Positions 52,185 through 61,549 of a DNA stretch of 64,000 bases are shown here, piece by piece. The notes under the pieces are model-generated. The model searched no databases, was not told the origin of the DNA, and saw only the letters and a program-made list of their open reading frames with translations. The DNA lies in contig NZ_SODM01000001.1 of the NCBI RefSeq assembly GCF_004368785.1, forward strand, positions 434,001 through 498,000, given 5' to 3'. The DNA comes from Flavobacterium sp. 270 (GTDB lineage Bacteria; Bacteroidota; Bacteroidia; Flavobacteriales; Flavobacteriaceae). Within the stretch, counting starts at the first letter, position 1, and each line of letters begins with the position of its first letter. The translations under genes were made by a program, and so were the position numbers.

Positions 52185-52781
52185 ATGAATAAGATAATTT
52201 GCGCCCTATTTATAATTGGAATTTCGCTGCATGGATATGCGCAGGATGAACTCGATAATAAATTTAAAGCCATTCCGGCAAAGGAACCTAAAACTAAAGA
52301 AGTAATTCCTCCAAAAGAGATTGCTCCAAAAGTTAATCCGCCGGCAGTTGTGGAAGCTCCGGATCCTTTGAAAATAAGCCCTGAAGAACTTTTTAAAGAT
52401 ACTAACATCTATAAACCAGATGCTAATGTAGAAGGAATCTTTTACAGAAGAAACCAGTATTTGGGCGGTTATAGAACGAAATCATTTACTTCTACAATCC
52501 GTTTTAGAGATGCGGCTTTTGTTGATGGCGATAAAATTAAAATATACCTGAACGATAAGGTAATTGAACCGGAAGTTAGTTTGGATGGAAAATTTAAAGA
52601 ATACAAAATAACTTTAGCGCCAGGCATGAACAAAATTGATTTTGAAGCTTTAAACGAAGGTTTTGCATCACCAAATACAGCTCAATATGAAGTCTATGAC
52701 GACAAAGGAGCTGTTATCGCGTCAAGCCAATGGAATGTTGGCACAGGTTATAAAGCTGCCATTTTATTGCTTAAAGAATAG
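52185..52781 (+). CDS. Conserved exported protein of unknown function
   Basis: A 198-residue protein with a signal peptide (about 1-20, ending YAQ), a Pro/Lys/Glu-rich linker (about 28-60) and a C-terminal beta-sandwich-like domain (YLGGYRTKSFTSTIRFRD, DGDKIKIYLNDKVIEP, APGMNKIDFEALNEG). I believe relatives exist across Flavobacteria as uncharacterised secreted proteins. It is downstream of the T6SS array with its own gap and a terminator after it, so it may be unrelated to secretion. Confidence 0.65.
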   Translation: MNKIICALFIIGISLHGYAQDELDNKFKAIPAKEPKTKEVIPPKEIAPKVNPPAVVEAPDPLKISPEELFKDTNIYKPDANVEGIFYRRNQYLGGYRTKSFTSTIRFRDAAFVDGDKIKIYLNDKVIEPEVSLDGKFKEYKITLAPGMNKIDFEALNEGFASPNTAQYEVYDDKGAVIASSQWNVGTGYKAAILLLKE

Positions 52782-52796
52782 AAAACAGAATAATAA

Positions 52797-52835
52797 AAAA
52801 ACGGGACAAGGAAGATTTCTTTGTCCCGTTTTTTT
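52797..52835 (+). terminator. Hairpin terminator
   Basis: The 13-bp stem AAAAACGGGACAA pairs with TTGTCCCGTTTTT, loop of 11 bases, followed by further T residues. It stands about 16 bases after the stop codon of the exported protein and can also face the converging sulfatase. Confidence 0.9.
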
Positions 52836-52911
52836 ATGTCCTAATTTCAATTCCGATGAATCGAATTTTTGTTTTGCTTTTTATGAAACTGCTTATAAAA
52901 AGCATCAACCG

Positions 52912-54363
52912 TTAATTATAATTGGCATGCGGACGCACATTTACTGGTGCTTTTCCCGTAAGATCATCTCCTAAATCTGCTCGGGCTTCTTGTGCATAAT
53001 CGGTCATTTTCTTCATAATTTCCGGATATAATGCAGACACATCGTACGTTTCTCCGGGATCATGCGCAAGATCGTACAACGCTAAAACAGCAGTTTTTTT
53101 GGTCTGCTTGCCGGGAACTCCGTCTCTTCCCTGCGAACCTGTATAAGACATATAATCGTGCGGAAATACTAATTTCCAGTTTTTATAACGTATGGCTTCG
53201 AGATAATTGGCATTAATTCCAAAATAATAATACATTACTTCACGAGGTGTATCCTGAACTTTGCCCGTTAAAAAAGGCAGATAATTAATTCCGTCAATTT
53301 TATTTTCGGGAAGCTTTGCTCCTGTTACAGCTGCAATTGTTGGCAGAATATCCATATTGGTAAATAATTCTCCGTTGATATCTCCGGCAGGAATATGTCC
53401 CGGCCATTTTATAAAAAATGGTACTCGGTTACCGCCTTCAAAAGTAGTTGATTTTCCTTCTCTTAAACCTCCAGAAGAACCTGCATGATTACCAAACTTT
53501 AGCCACGGACCGTTATCGCTGGCTACAATTATAAGGGTATTTTCTTCGAGATTTTCCTTTTTTAAAGTTTCCATTATTTGGCCCAAAGACCAATCGAGTT
53601 CCATAATAACATCGCCAAAAAGTCCTGATTTACTTTTGCCTTTAAATTTATCTGAAACAGCCAGAGGTGCATGCGGCAATGGATGCGCGAGGTATAAAAA
53701 GAAAGGTTCTTTTTTATTGTCTTTGATATATTTCACCGCCCTTTCGGTAAAAATAGTTGTCAATTTACCAGCTTGATCAATATTTTTAATGGTTTCTACA
53801 GGAGCATTTCCTTCGTAAATTTCGAGCTGCGGAAACTTAGACCGCATATCTTTTTCGTCTGTTACAATACTATGTCCGTCATAATCAACAGGCCAGATAT
53901 CGTGCGAATATTTTATTCCGTAAAACTCGTCAAAACCATAACTTAGAGGTAAATACGGGGCTGTGTTTCCTAAATGCCACTTCCCTACCAATGCGGTTTT
54001 ATATCCGTTATTTTTTAGCATCGAAGCAATTGTAGTTTCTTTAGGATTAAGTGCATATTTATCCCACGGCAATAATACACCCGACATTCCTATTCTGTTG
54101 GGGTAACAACCTGTAAGCAAAGCTGTTCGAGATGCAGTACAAATGGGTTGTGCAGATTCAAAATTGGTAAAACGTGCACCCTGTGTAGCGAGTTTATTAA
54201 AGTTTGGTGTCCGAATTCCTGTCATTCCATAAGGTTCTAAGTCTCCGTAACCCATATCATCAATATAAATAATAATAACATTGGGTTTGTCTGAATTCTT
54301 TTTTTGAGAAAATAAACTAAGACTTAAAAACAGTCCGAATAAGGTATAAAGGATTTTTTTCAT
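52912..54363 (-). CDS. Sulfatase, formylglycine-dependent (S1 type)
   Basis: A 483-residue exported enzyme (signal peptide about 1-19). The metal-site NVIIIYIDDMGYGDL is near residue 28, the formylglycine signature C75-T-A-S-R begins the CTASRTALLTG motif, and VGKWHLG, HPLPHAP and SDNGPW complete the active site. The Cys must be converted by a formylglycine-generating or anSME enzyme, not in this window. It acts on a sulfated glycan or small molecule. Its substrate is not indicated by the neighbours, and pectin is not sulfated. Confidence 0.92.
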   Translation of the reverse strand: MKKILYTLFGLFLSLSLFSQKKNSDKPNVIIIYIDDMGYGDLEPYGMTGIRTPNFNKLATQGARFTNFESAQPICTASRTALLTGCYPNRIGMSGVLLPWDKYALNPKETTIASMLKNNGYKTALVGKWHLGNTAPYLPLSYGFDEFYGIKYSHDIWPVDYDGHSIVTDEKDMRSKFPQLEIYEGNAPVETIKNIDQAGKLTTIFTERAVKYIKDNKKEPFFLYLAHPLPHAPLAVSDKFKGKSKSGLFGDVIMELDWSLGQIMETLKKENLEENTLIIVASDNGPWLKFGNHAGSSGGLREGKSTTFEGGNRVPFFIKWPGHIPAGDINGELFTNMDILPTIAAVTGAKLPENKIDGINYLPFLTGKVQDTPREVMYYYFGINANYLEAIRYKNWKLVFPHDYMSYTGSQGRDGVPGKQTKKTAVLALYDLAHDPGETYDVSALYPEIMKKMTDYAQEARADLGDDLTGKAPVNVRPHANYN

Positions 54364-54532
54364 TTATTGTGGCATTCTAGTTGTTAAACTGTTCTTCAAA
54401 AATAAATCAATTTATTTTAAATCTGTTTACAATTTCATGCCTATTTAAATCTCATAGATTTTAAAACTCTTTTGTATCTAAAATATATTGTTTTACATCC
54501 TTTTTTATTGGCAATTACTTTTAATTCAGGCT

Positions 54533-54540
54533 TAGTTTTG
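54533..54540 (+). promoter_or_regulatory. Bacteroidota promoter of the mug-like gene
   Basis: TAGTTTTG matches TAnnTTTG, and a TTG 22 bases upstream (54508-54510) is near the -33 position. The predicted transcript start, near 54546, is about 45 bases before the ATG. Confidence 0.55.
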
Positions 54541-54589
54541 CTATCTTTACAGGGTATTCACGTTGAATATTTCTTATTCTAAAACAGTT

Positions 54590-55117
54590 ATGTTAACTGA
54601 TATTATCTCCAACAATCTTACCGTTATTTTTTGTGGAATCAATCCGGGATTAAAGTCTGCTTTTGACGGACATCATTTTTCCGGAAGAGGAAATCGCTTC
54701 TGGAAAGTGCTTCATCAGGCAGGTTTTACACCTCATTTGGTTGAAGCAATAAATGATACTTCAATCCTTGATTTTGGGTATGGACTTACTACGGCTGTAG
54801 AAAGACCAACTTTGCGTGCAGATGAACTTTCTAAGGAAGAATTTGCGAATTCTTTTGAAGTTTTCAAAACTAAAATGACAACATTTCAACCTAAATATAT
54901 TGCCTTTTTAGGAAAAGCGGCTTACATTGCTTTTTCTGAAAAAAAACAAATTCCGTGGGGAAAACAAGACGAAGATTTCTGTGGTATTAAAGTTTGGGTA
55001 TTACCAAATCCTAGTGGTTTAAATCGTGGTTTTACGCTTAATGATTTGGTGGTTGCTTACAAGGAATTCTTTTTAGAGGTTCAAAGGGGCAAAGGTTCTG
55101 AGGTGCTAAGAGACTAA
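54590..55117 (+). CDS. mug: G/U mismatch-specific uracil-DNA glycosylase (Mug/TDG-like)
   Basis: A 175-residue protein with the Mug family motifs: FCGINPGLKSAFDGHHFSG (active-site GINPG) and the C-terminal PNPSGLNR, which inserts into DNA. It removes uracil or ethenocytosine from mismatched pairs, starting base-excision repair. The ATG at 54590 was chosen over a TTG at 54563, since MLTDIISNNLTVIFCG is the usual compact beginning. It converges on another uracil-DNA-glycosylase-fold gene. Confidence 0.88.
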   Translation: MLTDIISNNLTVIFCGINPGLKSAFDGHHFSGRGNRFWKVLHQAGFTPHLVEAINDTSILDFGYGLTTAVERPTLRADELSKEEFANSFEVFKTKMTTFQPKYIAFLGKAAYIAFSEKKQIPWGKQDEDFCGIKVWVLPNPSGLNRGFTLNDLVVAYKEFFLEVQRGKGSEVLRD

Positions 55118-55206
55118 GTTTCTAAGTTTATTTAGATTACTTTTTAAATCATTGAATTTGCGTCTTTGCGAGATTAATAGAAAAAATAAACCTTATTAAT
55201 ATTTTT

Positions 55207-55290
55207 TTTAAACACATAGAGACATAGTTTTTTATAACTTAGAAAAGGCGTTTCACTTTTTCACAAAACATATAGCTTAGAAGCTTAGCA
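55207..55290. repeat. Partial AACACATAG repeat
   Basis: The left end TTTAAACACATAGAGACATAG (55207-55227) and internal GGCGTTTCAC and CAAAACATATAGC words match the element at 5430-5719. No right end is seen before the next gene at 55301. Confidence 0.6.
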
Positions 55291-55300
55291 ACTCAGAACC

Positions 55301-55999
55301 TTAGCAGCTTAGAAGCTCTAAATATTGAGCAATATACCTCTCTTTTTCCTTAGACTTATACTGCATTACAAAACGCGGATGCTGTAAAGGAATTATCTTG
55401 TCAAAATACTTTTTTCTTTTATTCAAATCTAAAAGAAATTTATAATTTTTACTTAATCCCAAACAATAACAGACGTCTGTATCGCATCCCATATTTATCT
55501 GCTGTTGAATATTCCATTCTATATAAGGCTGTAGGGCTTGCAATAACTCCTTGCTGTCGAAGTAATTATAATTTATTTCTTTTCCTATGCTGTTTTTTTC
55601 CACAAAACCCAAAGGACAGACTGAACTAATATAAAACTTAGAATAAAATAGTTCGGGGCCTCCAAATGCATTGATCATTTCATAAATAAATACAGAAGAG
55701 GGTTCGTGCAGCAATTGTCCTTTGTACGGAATACCGCATTCGCTGATTAATCTTTTTGGATCTGTAAAAGGTACGCCTGTTGTGCCAGATCCCAGACGTC
55801 CGGGATTTATACCCAAAATTAATTTCCTTCTGTTGTTGTCGTTATAGTATTTATTATAAAAGGCAGAAGCTGTTTCAAAAACAGCTTCATTTTTAAACGG
55901 ATTCATTACGCCAATATGATCTGGCAGAGGAGTTTCAAAATTTATCTCACGATTAAAGTTATTCACGCGCGTAGAAAAAGTTGTATTTTGATTGTCCAT
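55301..55999 (-). CDS. SMUG2-like uracil-DNA glycosylase family protein (DUF4918)
   Basis: A 232-residue protein with LILGINPGRLGSGTTGVPFTDP, the active-site motif of the SMUG2/DUF4918 branch of the uracil-DNA glycosylase superfamily, and the late LQHPRFVMQY motif, whose H-P-R is the conserved second site. These enzymes excise uracil or related bases from DNA. It converges with the Mug-like gene, so this 1.4 kb holds two members of the same superfamily. Enzyme activity is inferred from motifs. Confidence 0.82.
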   Translation of the reverse strand: MDNQNTTFSTRVNNFNREINFETPLPDHIGVMNPFKNEAVFETASAFYNKYYNDNNRRKLILGINPGRLGSGTTGVPFTDPKRLISECGIPYKGQLLHEPSSVFIYEMINAFGGPELFYSKFYISSVCPLGFVEKNSIGKEINYNYFDSKELLQALQPYIEWNIQQQINMGCDTDVCYCLGLSKNYKFLLDLNKRKKYFDKIIPLQHPRFVMQYKSKEKERYIAQYLELLSC

Positions 56000-56033
56000 A
56001 TTTTTTTGAAATTAGATTTCTAAATTTAAGTAT

Positions 56034-57647
56034 TTATGCTGCCGAATACAAATCTTCTGCTGCTAAATTCTTTCGCTTTTTAAAAAACACCTGACTCTTA
56101 CTAACAGCAGTAATTACTAAAATAAGCAATGCAATTCCTAAAAGTACAATCGCAAAAGTCATAAATATAGCTCTATTCGTCAACAGCTGACTTTGTTGTA
56201 CAAGATTTTGAGCTATAGCCGAATTTGCCAAAGACACTGCCTGATCTGCTGTAAATCCTTTTGACGCGTATAAGTTTTTATAGAAATTTATACGCTCTAC
56301 AGTATTTGAATTTTCGGTATTAATATGACCAAGAAACCCTTCTTTAAAATATTGATTGTAATACAATTGCAGATTATAAAACCCTGCAAAGGAATTCAAC
56401 GTCGTTGTAAAACGGGTATAAGCCGCTATAATAAGTCCACTTGGACCTGTATTTGCCGGCGCCGACGTTAATACAAATAACATTAGCGGCACAAACAAAA
56501 TTCCTGAAGCAGCGCCTTGCAGAAATACTGGCAAAAGCAGATCTGAAAAAGACAAATCGGAAGTCATTAAAAAATACATCCATAAATTGAATATCCCTAA
56601 TAAGGCAAATCCGGGAATAAAAAAACTGCTGGTTGGAACTTTCCAAATTAAAATTATTCTAATGGATATTGCCAAAAAAATAACCAATCCCGCAATATTA
56701 CATAAACCCAAGGTAATTACCTGAAAAAGACTCCATTTTACAAATCCTCCCGCATAATTGTAAATAAGATTCATGCTGTCTTTACTGCCGTAATAAATGA
56801 TCAGCAGACAAAGGCCGATTAAAAATTTTCCGGATTTAAAAACTTCCAAATGCAATACTGGCCGTTTTGTAATTGATTGTTTGTAAAAAAATAATATACT
56901 GCCAATCAATGCGCACGCAGAACTCAGACATATTCTGGGATCTTCAAACCAATAATATTTTGATCCGTAAAGAATGGTATATGACAATGAAACTACAGCA
57001 AATGCAAAGATCACCAATCCGATCCAATCCAGCTGATACAACGGATAACGCTTGTGTCCTGTTGTGCGTCTCAACATCAATAAAGCGATTGCCAACGTAA
57101 AAATCTGAAGTAAAATCAGGTAATAATAAGTCGTTTTCCAATCTTCAGATTCTACTACAATTCCTGCCACAAAACCTACCAAAACGGTATTACTTAGAAT
57201 TGTTCCGTAAAATACAGCAGAACCAACCGTTTGAGAACGTTCTGGATGCACTCTGGAAAGAATTAGCGTAAGCGTACAAACAATTACATTTCCGGTCAGC
57301 ATTCCCTGCAAAAACCGAATACAGAAAAACAAAATAATATCCTGACAATGAAGACAAACAATATTCATTATAATGGCAAAAATGATATTGAATATGAGAT
57401 AATTTCTGGTTTCAAAATACCTTAAAAAACGAAACTGAATGGGCAGAATCGTAATAATTCCGGCATAAGTGAGCATTACGGCAAACCAAATATCTTCTGG
57501 CTGTGCGCCAAGATAAGAAACCAGATAATTCTGCGTAAGCAAAAACATTCCCAACTGCACCAATGCCGAAAGTAATATCAAAAACAAAGCAATACGTATT
57601 CCCCAAGGCCAATCTGTTGCCCATTTTTTAAAATAAACCGGTTTCAT
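56034..57647 (-). CDS. MFS drug-efflux permease (DHA2/EmrB-like)
   Basis: A 537-residue inner-membrane protein with about 14 hydrophobic segments, the DHA2 layout. FCIRFLQGMLTGNVIVCTLTLIL contains the motif C-like region seen in EmrB-type antiporters, and a large periplasmic loop lies between the last two segments (about 420-490). It exports hydrophobic compounds with proton exchange, together with the HlyD and TolC proteins. Its start overlaps the stop of the HlyD gene (ATGA), so the two are co-translated. Confidence 0.87.
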   Translation of the reverse strand: MKPVYFKKWATDWPWGIRIALFLILLSALVQLGMFLLTQNYLVSYLGAQPEDIWFAVMLTYAGIITILPIQFRFLRYFETRNYLIFNIIFAIIMNIVCLHCQDIILFFCIRFLQGMLTGNVIVCTLTLILSRVHPERSQTVGSAVFYGTILSNTVLVGFVAGIVVESEDWKTTYYYLILLQIFTLAIALLMLRRTTGHKRYPLYQLDWIGLVIFAFAVVSLSYTILYGSKYYWFEDPRICLSSACALIGSILFFYKQSITKRPVLHLEVFKSGKFLIGLCLLIIYYGSKDSMNLIYNYAGGFVKWSLFQVITLGLCNIAGLVIFLAISIRIILIWKVPTSSFFIPGFALLGIFNLWMYFLMTSDLSFSDLLLPVFLQGAASGILFVPLMLFVLTSAPANTGPSGLIIAAYTRFTTTLNSFAGFYNLQLYYNQYFKEGFLGHINTENSNTVERINFYKNLYASKGFTADQAVSLANSAIAQNLVQQSQLLTNRAIFMTFAIVLLGIALLILVITAVSKSQVFFKKRKNLAAEDLYSAA

Positions 57648-58693
57648 GATTTTACTCTTTTTTTCACTGCTACGCTTACATTCATTCCCGGCACTACTCT
57701 ATCGTTCTGCTCGCTTACAAATGCAATTTTTACAGGCACACGCTGTACTATTTTTACAAAATTTCCTGTAGAATTGTCTGCCGGCAACAGCGAAAATCGA
57801 GATCCTGTAGAACCTGCAATCGCCACTATTTTTCCTGTAAAAGTTTTACCATCCATTGCATCTACTTGTATTTCTGCTGTTTGTCCGATATACATGTCTG
57901 CAACTTGTGTTTCTTTATAATTGGCAGTGATCCATTTTTCGCCTTCATCAATAATACTTACCAAAGGTTGTCCGGGCTGAATCTGCTGTCCGTTTAAGAT
58001 ATTTTTTCGACCTAATCTTCCAGAATAAGGTGCACGAATAACGGTGTACGATAAATTAAGTTTTGCTAAAATTAAGGCTGCTTTTTTTCGTTTAACATCT
58101 GCCTGCAATAAAGCAAAATGCGTTTCTAGTTCCGATATTTTGGCAATGTTGGTTCTTAAGCCATTTTGTGCGGCGCTGTATTCGCTTTCTGCCACATCGT
58201 AATGTGCTTTTACCTGCTCCAATTCAGATCCAGTTGCGGCTTCTTCTTTTACCAGATTTTCATATCTTCTAATGTCTTGCTGTTGCTGCACATATTTGGC
58301 ATGAGCACCTTTTATCTGGTCACGGCTTACTGAAGTTCCGGTTTCGGCAGCGTGAATTGCAGCTCCTAAAACAGTCAGCTGTGCATTGGCATCATCCATT
58401 ACAGCTTCGGCTGTTTCCAGTTGCGCCAAATATTCTCTGTTATCCAGAACTACCAAAGTATCGCCTTCTTTAACGAGCTGATGTTCATTAAAATAAACTT
58501 TCTGAATATAACCGCCTGCCCTTGCAGAAACGGGATTAATGTACGACTCAACCTGAGCGTCGTTTGTAGTTTCGTAATCTCTGCTGTAATTCCAATATTC
58601 AAAGAAATAAACAGCGCCTAAAAACAGCACGATAAGCGCGGCAATCTTAAGAATGAAATTACCGGGATTTGCTTTAAAATTATTCTTTTTCAT
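57644..58693 (-). CDS. HlyD/EmrA family periplasmic adaptor
   Basis: A 349-residue membrane-fusion protein: one N-terminal membrane anchor (about 13-32), the lipoyl half-motif (ARAGGYIQKVYFNEHQLVKEGDTLVVLD), a coiled-coil hairpin (about 85-200), the second half-motif (VIRAPYSGRLGRKNILNGQQIQPGQPL) and a beta-barrel end (VPGMNVSVAV). It bridges the MFS pump and the outer-membrane TolC protein. It lies 18 bp after the TolC gene and overlaps the MFS gene. Confidence 0.92.
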   Translation of the reverse strand: MKKNNFKANPGNFILKIAALIVLFLGAVYFFEYWNYSRDYETTNDAQVESYINPVSARAGGYIQKVYFNEHQLVKEGDTLVVLDNREYLAQLETAEAVMDDANAQLTVLGAAIHAAETGTSVSRDQIKGAHAKYVQQQQDIRRYENLVKEEAATGSELEQVKAHYDVAESEYSAAQNGLRTNIAKISELETHFALLQADVKRKKAALILAKLNLSYTVIRAPYSGRLGRKNILNGQQIQPGQPLVSIIDEGEKWITANYKETQVADMYIGQTAEIQVDAMDGKTFTGKIVAIAGSTGSRFSLLPADNSTGNFVKIVQRVPVKIAFVSEQNDRVVPGMNVSVAVKKRVKS

Positions 58694-58711
58694 TTTTTCT
58701 AATTGTTTTGG

Positions 58712-60091
58712 TTATAAGTTTCCACTTGTGTATAAGATGCGGTAATAGATTACCAATGCATCTGTTTGTGCCTGTACGAGATGAAATCTGGATTCCTGAT
58801 ATAAGTTGTCAGCATCAAGTAAATCGGTTAGTAAAGACAATTGGTTTAAGTATTTGGTATTTACAATTTTATAATTGACACTCGCCTGCTCAACCGACCG
58901 CTCATTGACGGTAATTCTTTTGAGTGCTTCGCCATATTTGATATAAAAAGAAGTAATTTCTGCCTGAACATCATCGCGATGCGCATCTTGTTGCACTTCG
59001 AGTTCATTTACACGAAGTTTTCCCGCCGCAACTTTATTGTTGTTTTGGTATAATGAAGAGATGCTGTATTGCAGTTTTAAGCCAACAAAACCAACTGCAT
59101 ACGTCTGATTGATTGCAGCATACGGATAATTAAAACCATAATTACTGTAAAAGCTTAAACTTGGTAAATTATTACTTTGAATGCCTCTAAGTCTGGCACG
59201 CTGTATCTCGACATTTTTTGCTGCTTTTTGTATCGAAAAAGAAGAAATTCCCGCAGTCTCAATATACGGCATCAGAGAACCAATTTCTGGTTTAGCCATT
59301 CCGGCAGAATCAGCAGGGAAAATCATAACAGAATCTGGAACATTTATTAAAACGTCTAATTTTTGATTGGAAATTGCAATGTCGTTTTCATTTTGCATTA
59401 ACGAAAGTTCGGCGTTAGATAATGCTACTTCAGCCCGTAAAACATCACTTTTGGTCACTTTTTGATTTTTGTAAAGTGAGTTGATATTGTTCAGTCGGGT
59501 TTGTGCTCTTTTTACCTGATCCAGAATAAATTTCTGTTGCTCATTAAACCGTACCAAATCAAGATATTGGCTCGCAGTCTGCAAACTTATATTTCCAGAT
59601 AAATCCTGAGAGTTGAGTTTGGCAAGGTTTAATCTCAAATTTTGTTCCGCTTGTAAAGCACGATGTTTACCGCCTCCATAAATAGTAAATAAAGCATCTA
59701 CGCCCAAAGCTCCAACTGTTGCGGTTGGTTTTCTGGGACTCGTAGCAGCATGGCTGAGTCCATCTGAAAATAAGGTTACATCAGAAAACCGCTGATAAGA
59801 ACTACCAACAGTAATACTTGGCAATGCTGCGTTTTGTACATCTTTGCGATCTTCGGCGACAGCCATTTCTTCAATTCCTACTGCTTTAACCCATTTGTTT
59901 TGTTTTTTTGCAAATTGTATTGCCTCCGTCAGCGTCAATTTATAACTATTTTCTGGAGCAATTTGTGCGGTTGTGGTAAACGGATTTGCTAAAAAAAATA
60001 GCATCGCCAGAGCGAATACTAAAGACCAAATTAATTGGTCAAAACCTTTGCCTTTTTCGTCTGGCTTAAGGTAAATTTCTAAAGTTGTCAT
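58712..60091 (-). CDS. TolC family outer-membrane efflux protein
   Basis: A 459-residue protein with an N-terminal export signal (about 20-42) and the TolC repeat pattern of long helices (YKLTLTEAIQFAKKQNKWVKA, RLNNINSLYKNQKVTKSDVLRAEVALSNAELSL, and TEITSFYIKYGEALKRI-like near the end). It forms the outer-membrane channel of a tripartite pump. It is first of three genes (TolC, HlyD, MFS), preceded 120 bp upstream by an AraC regulator on the same strand. The first ~20 residues before the hydrophobic part are long, so the true start may be downstream. Confidence 0.9.
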   Translation of the reverse strand: MTTLEIYLKPDEKGKGFDQLIWSLVFALAMLFFLANPFTTTAQIAPENSYKLTLTEAIQFAKKQNKWVKAVGIEEMAVAEDRKDVQNAALPSITVGSSYQRFSDVTLFSDGLSHAATSPRKPTATVGALGVDALFTIYGGGKHRALQAEQNLRLNLAKLNSQDLSGNISLQTASQYLDLVRFNEQQKFILDQVKRAQTRLNNINSLYKNQKVTKSDVLRAEVALSNAELSLMQNENDIAISNQKLDVLINVPDSVMIFPADSAGMAKPEIGSLMPYIETAGISSFSIQKAAKNVEIQRARLRGIQSNNLPSLSFYSNYGFNYPYAAINQTYAVGFVGLKLQYSISSLYQNNNKVAAGKLRVNELEVQQDAHRDDVQAEITSFYIKYGEALKRITVNERSVEQASVNYKIVNTKYLNQLSLLTDLLDADNLYQESRFHLVQAQTDALVIYYRILYTSGNL

Positions 60092-60211
60092 AATTAAAAC
60101 TCATTAAAGTTTCACTAGACAAAGTTCCGCCAAAAGCTAGTTGTAGAATAGGCAAAATACCGTCATTATTCGTCGAAATAGCCGAATATTAACAAAAATA
60201 GAAATTTACAT

Positions 60212-61075
60212 TTAATTGAGTTTTCTTCGATATTCGATTGGCGACATATTGGTATTGGTTCGGAAAAATTTACCAAATACAGATTGATCTGAAAAATTAA
60301 GCATTTCGCTAATCTGCAATACCGTCAGCGTTTTGTTTTGAAGTAAAACTTTGGCTTCCAAAATAATAGCATCATCAATCCATTTTCCGGCAGATCTTCC
60401 TGTATGTTTCTTAATTGCGGCCGAAAGCGATTTTGGAGTCAGAAAAAGAAGATCAGCGTAGAAATCCAGTTTGTGCTCTTTCATATAATTCACACTTAAT
60501 AACTGTCTGAATTTTGCAAATAACGGATGTCCGTTTAAAGAAGACGAAGCTTCTAATGTAAGCTCGCGATAATAGCCGTCGATCTCATAAACCAAAGCAA
60601 AAATATAGTTTCGTATTAACTCGTCTTTATAATAATTACTGCCTTCCTGAGTCTGTTGGATAAGCTCGTATATTTTATTGATTTTAATGAAATAATTATC
60701 TTTTAAAGGCAAAACATGAAGGCCGTTATTTCCGAAGAAATCGTATTTAAAAAGAAAAAAAAGATCGGCGTAACGTTCTAACAAAAAGGAATCTTTAAAG
60801 AAAATAACGTCCATTTTGAGAGCATCACTGTTTTTGGTAAAATACCGAATTACAGATGGTCCTAACGTAATAATGGCAGGCGCGACAACGTCTGTAACCG
60901 TTAGACCTGCATTCAGTTTTACCGAACCTTCTTTTATATAAGCAAGCGCATAACTTTCTGCACGATAAGGTTCTTCGTGGTACGGCTGATCGCTGGAATC
61001 TACAAAAAGGTAGTCTTTATTGTGATCCGGTACGGCGAAAAGTCTGCTATGTCTTGAAAGTGAAAAGGTTTTCAT
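60212..61075 (-). CDS. AraC family transcriptional regulator of the efflux operon
   Basis: A 287-residue protein with an N-terminal cupin-like domain (ESYALAYIKEGSVKLNAG) and the C-terminal AraC DNA-binding domain (LLFLTPKSLSAAIKKHTG, ISEMLNFSDQSVFGKFFRTNTNMSPIEYR). It lies directly upstream of the tolC-hlyD-MFS genes on the same strand and is their likely regulator, probably answering to an exported compound. A repeat element lies just upstream of its start. Confidence 0.88.
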   Translation of the reverse strand: MKTFSLSRHSRLFAVPDHNKDYLFVDSSDQPYHEEPYRAESYALAYIKEGSVKLNAGLTVTDVVAPAIITLGPSVIRYFTKNSDALKMDVIFFKDSFLLERYADLFFLFKYDFFGNNGLHVLPLKDNYFIKINKIYELIQQTQEGSNYYKDELIRNYIFALVYEIDGYYRELTLEASSSLNGHPLFAKFRQLLSVNYMKEHKLDFYADLLFLTPKSLSAAIKKHTGRSAGKWIDDAIILEAKVLLQNKTLTVLQISEMLNFSDQSVFGKFFRTNTNMSPIEYRRKLN

Positions 61076-61093
61076 TTAATACATTTTAGTTAG

Positions 61094-61216
61094 AACACGG
61101 ATTAAACGAATTCGCAAGCGAAGACGCGGATTTACACAGATTTTTTTCATTTTAATAACAAATAAAATCCGTTTTTATCCGCGTTTTTGCGATAGCAAAT
61201 CTGCGTCATCCGCGTT
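61094..61216. repeat. GACGCGGATTT inverted repeat element, second copy
   Basis: AACACGGATTAAACGAATTCG, GAAGACGCGGATTTACAC, then AAAATCCG, ATCCGCGTTTTTGCG and AGCAAATCTGCG. It is closely related to 31341-31460. The remaining gap to 61549 is AT-rich and holds the promoter of the next AraC gene. Confidence 0.78.
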
Positions 61217-61449
61217 AAAAATTCGCTCCAATCAAAGTTAGCCAAATTTTCATTACAGAAATAAATTCAAATTGCTCAATAAGTTTGCTTTAATTTCTCT
61301 TTGATGAATTCATTTTGTTTTTAATTCAATAATTATAAACGTTTTACGAATACCTGCATCAAAAAATTATTCAAATTCATGCATAATTGCATTCTGATTA
61401 TGACATACTTTTTCCCTTTTCTGACATGCATTAAAATTTTTGAAGCAAC

Positions 61450-61457
61450 TATATTTG
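61450..61457 (+). promoter_or_regulatory. -7 box upstream of the second AraC gene
   Basis: TATATTTG, a perfect TAnnTTTG match, 92 bases before the ATG at 61550. A second, weaker box, TATCTTTA, lies at 61524-61531 only 18 bases before the ATG, so one or both may be used. Confidence 0.45.
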
Positions 61458-61549
61458 CCTTTCTAAAAGAGAATATCTTTAAATTTTTAATCCGAAGAAA
61501 ATAATCTGTTCTTAATTAATTCTTATCTTTACTAAGGAAACTTTTGATA

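Noticed and set aside
44984..52781. Full type VI secretion cluster
   Set aside because: No sheath, ATPase, baseplate or membrane-complex genes are in the window. Only a vgrG island is present.
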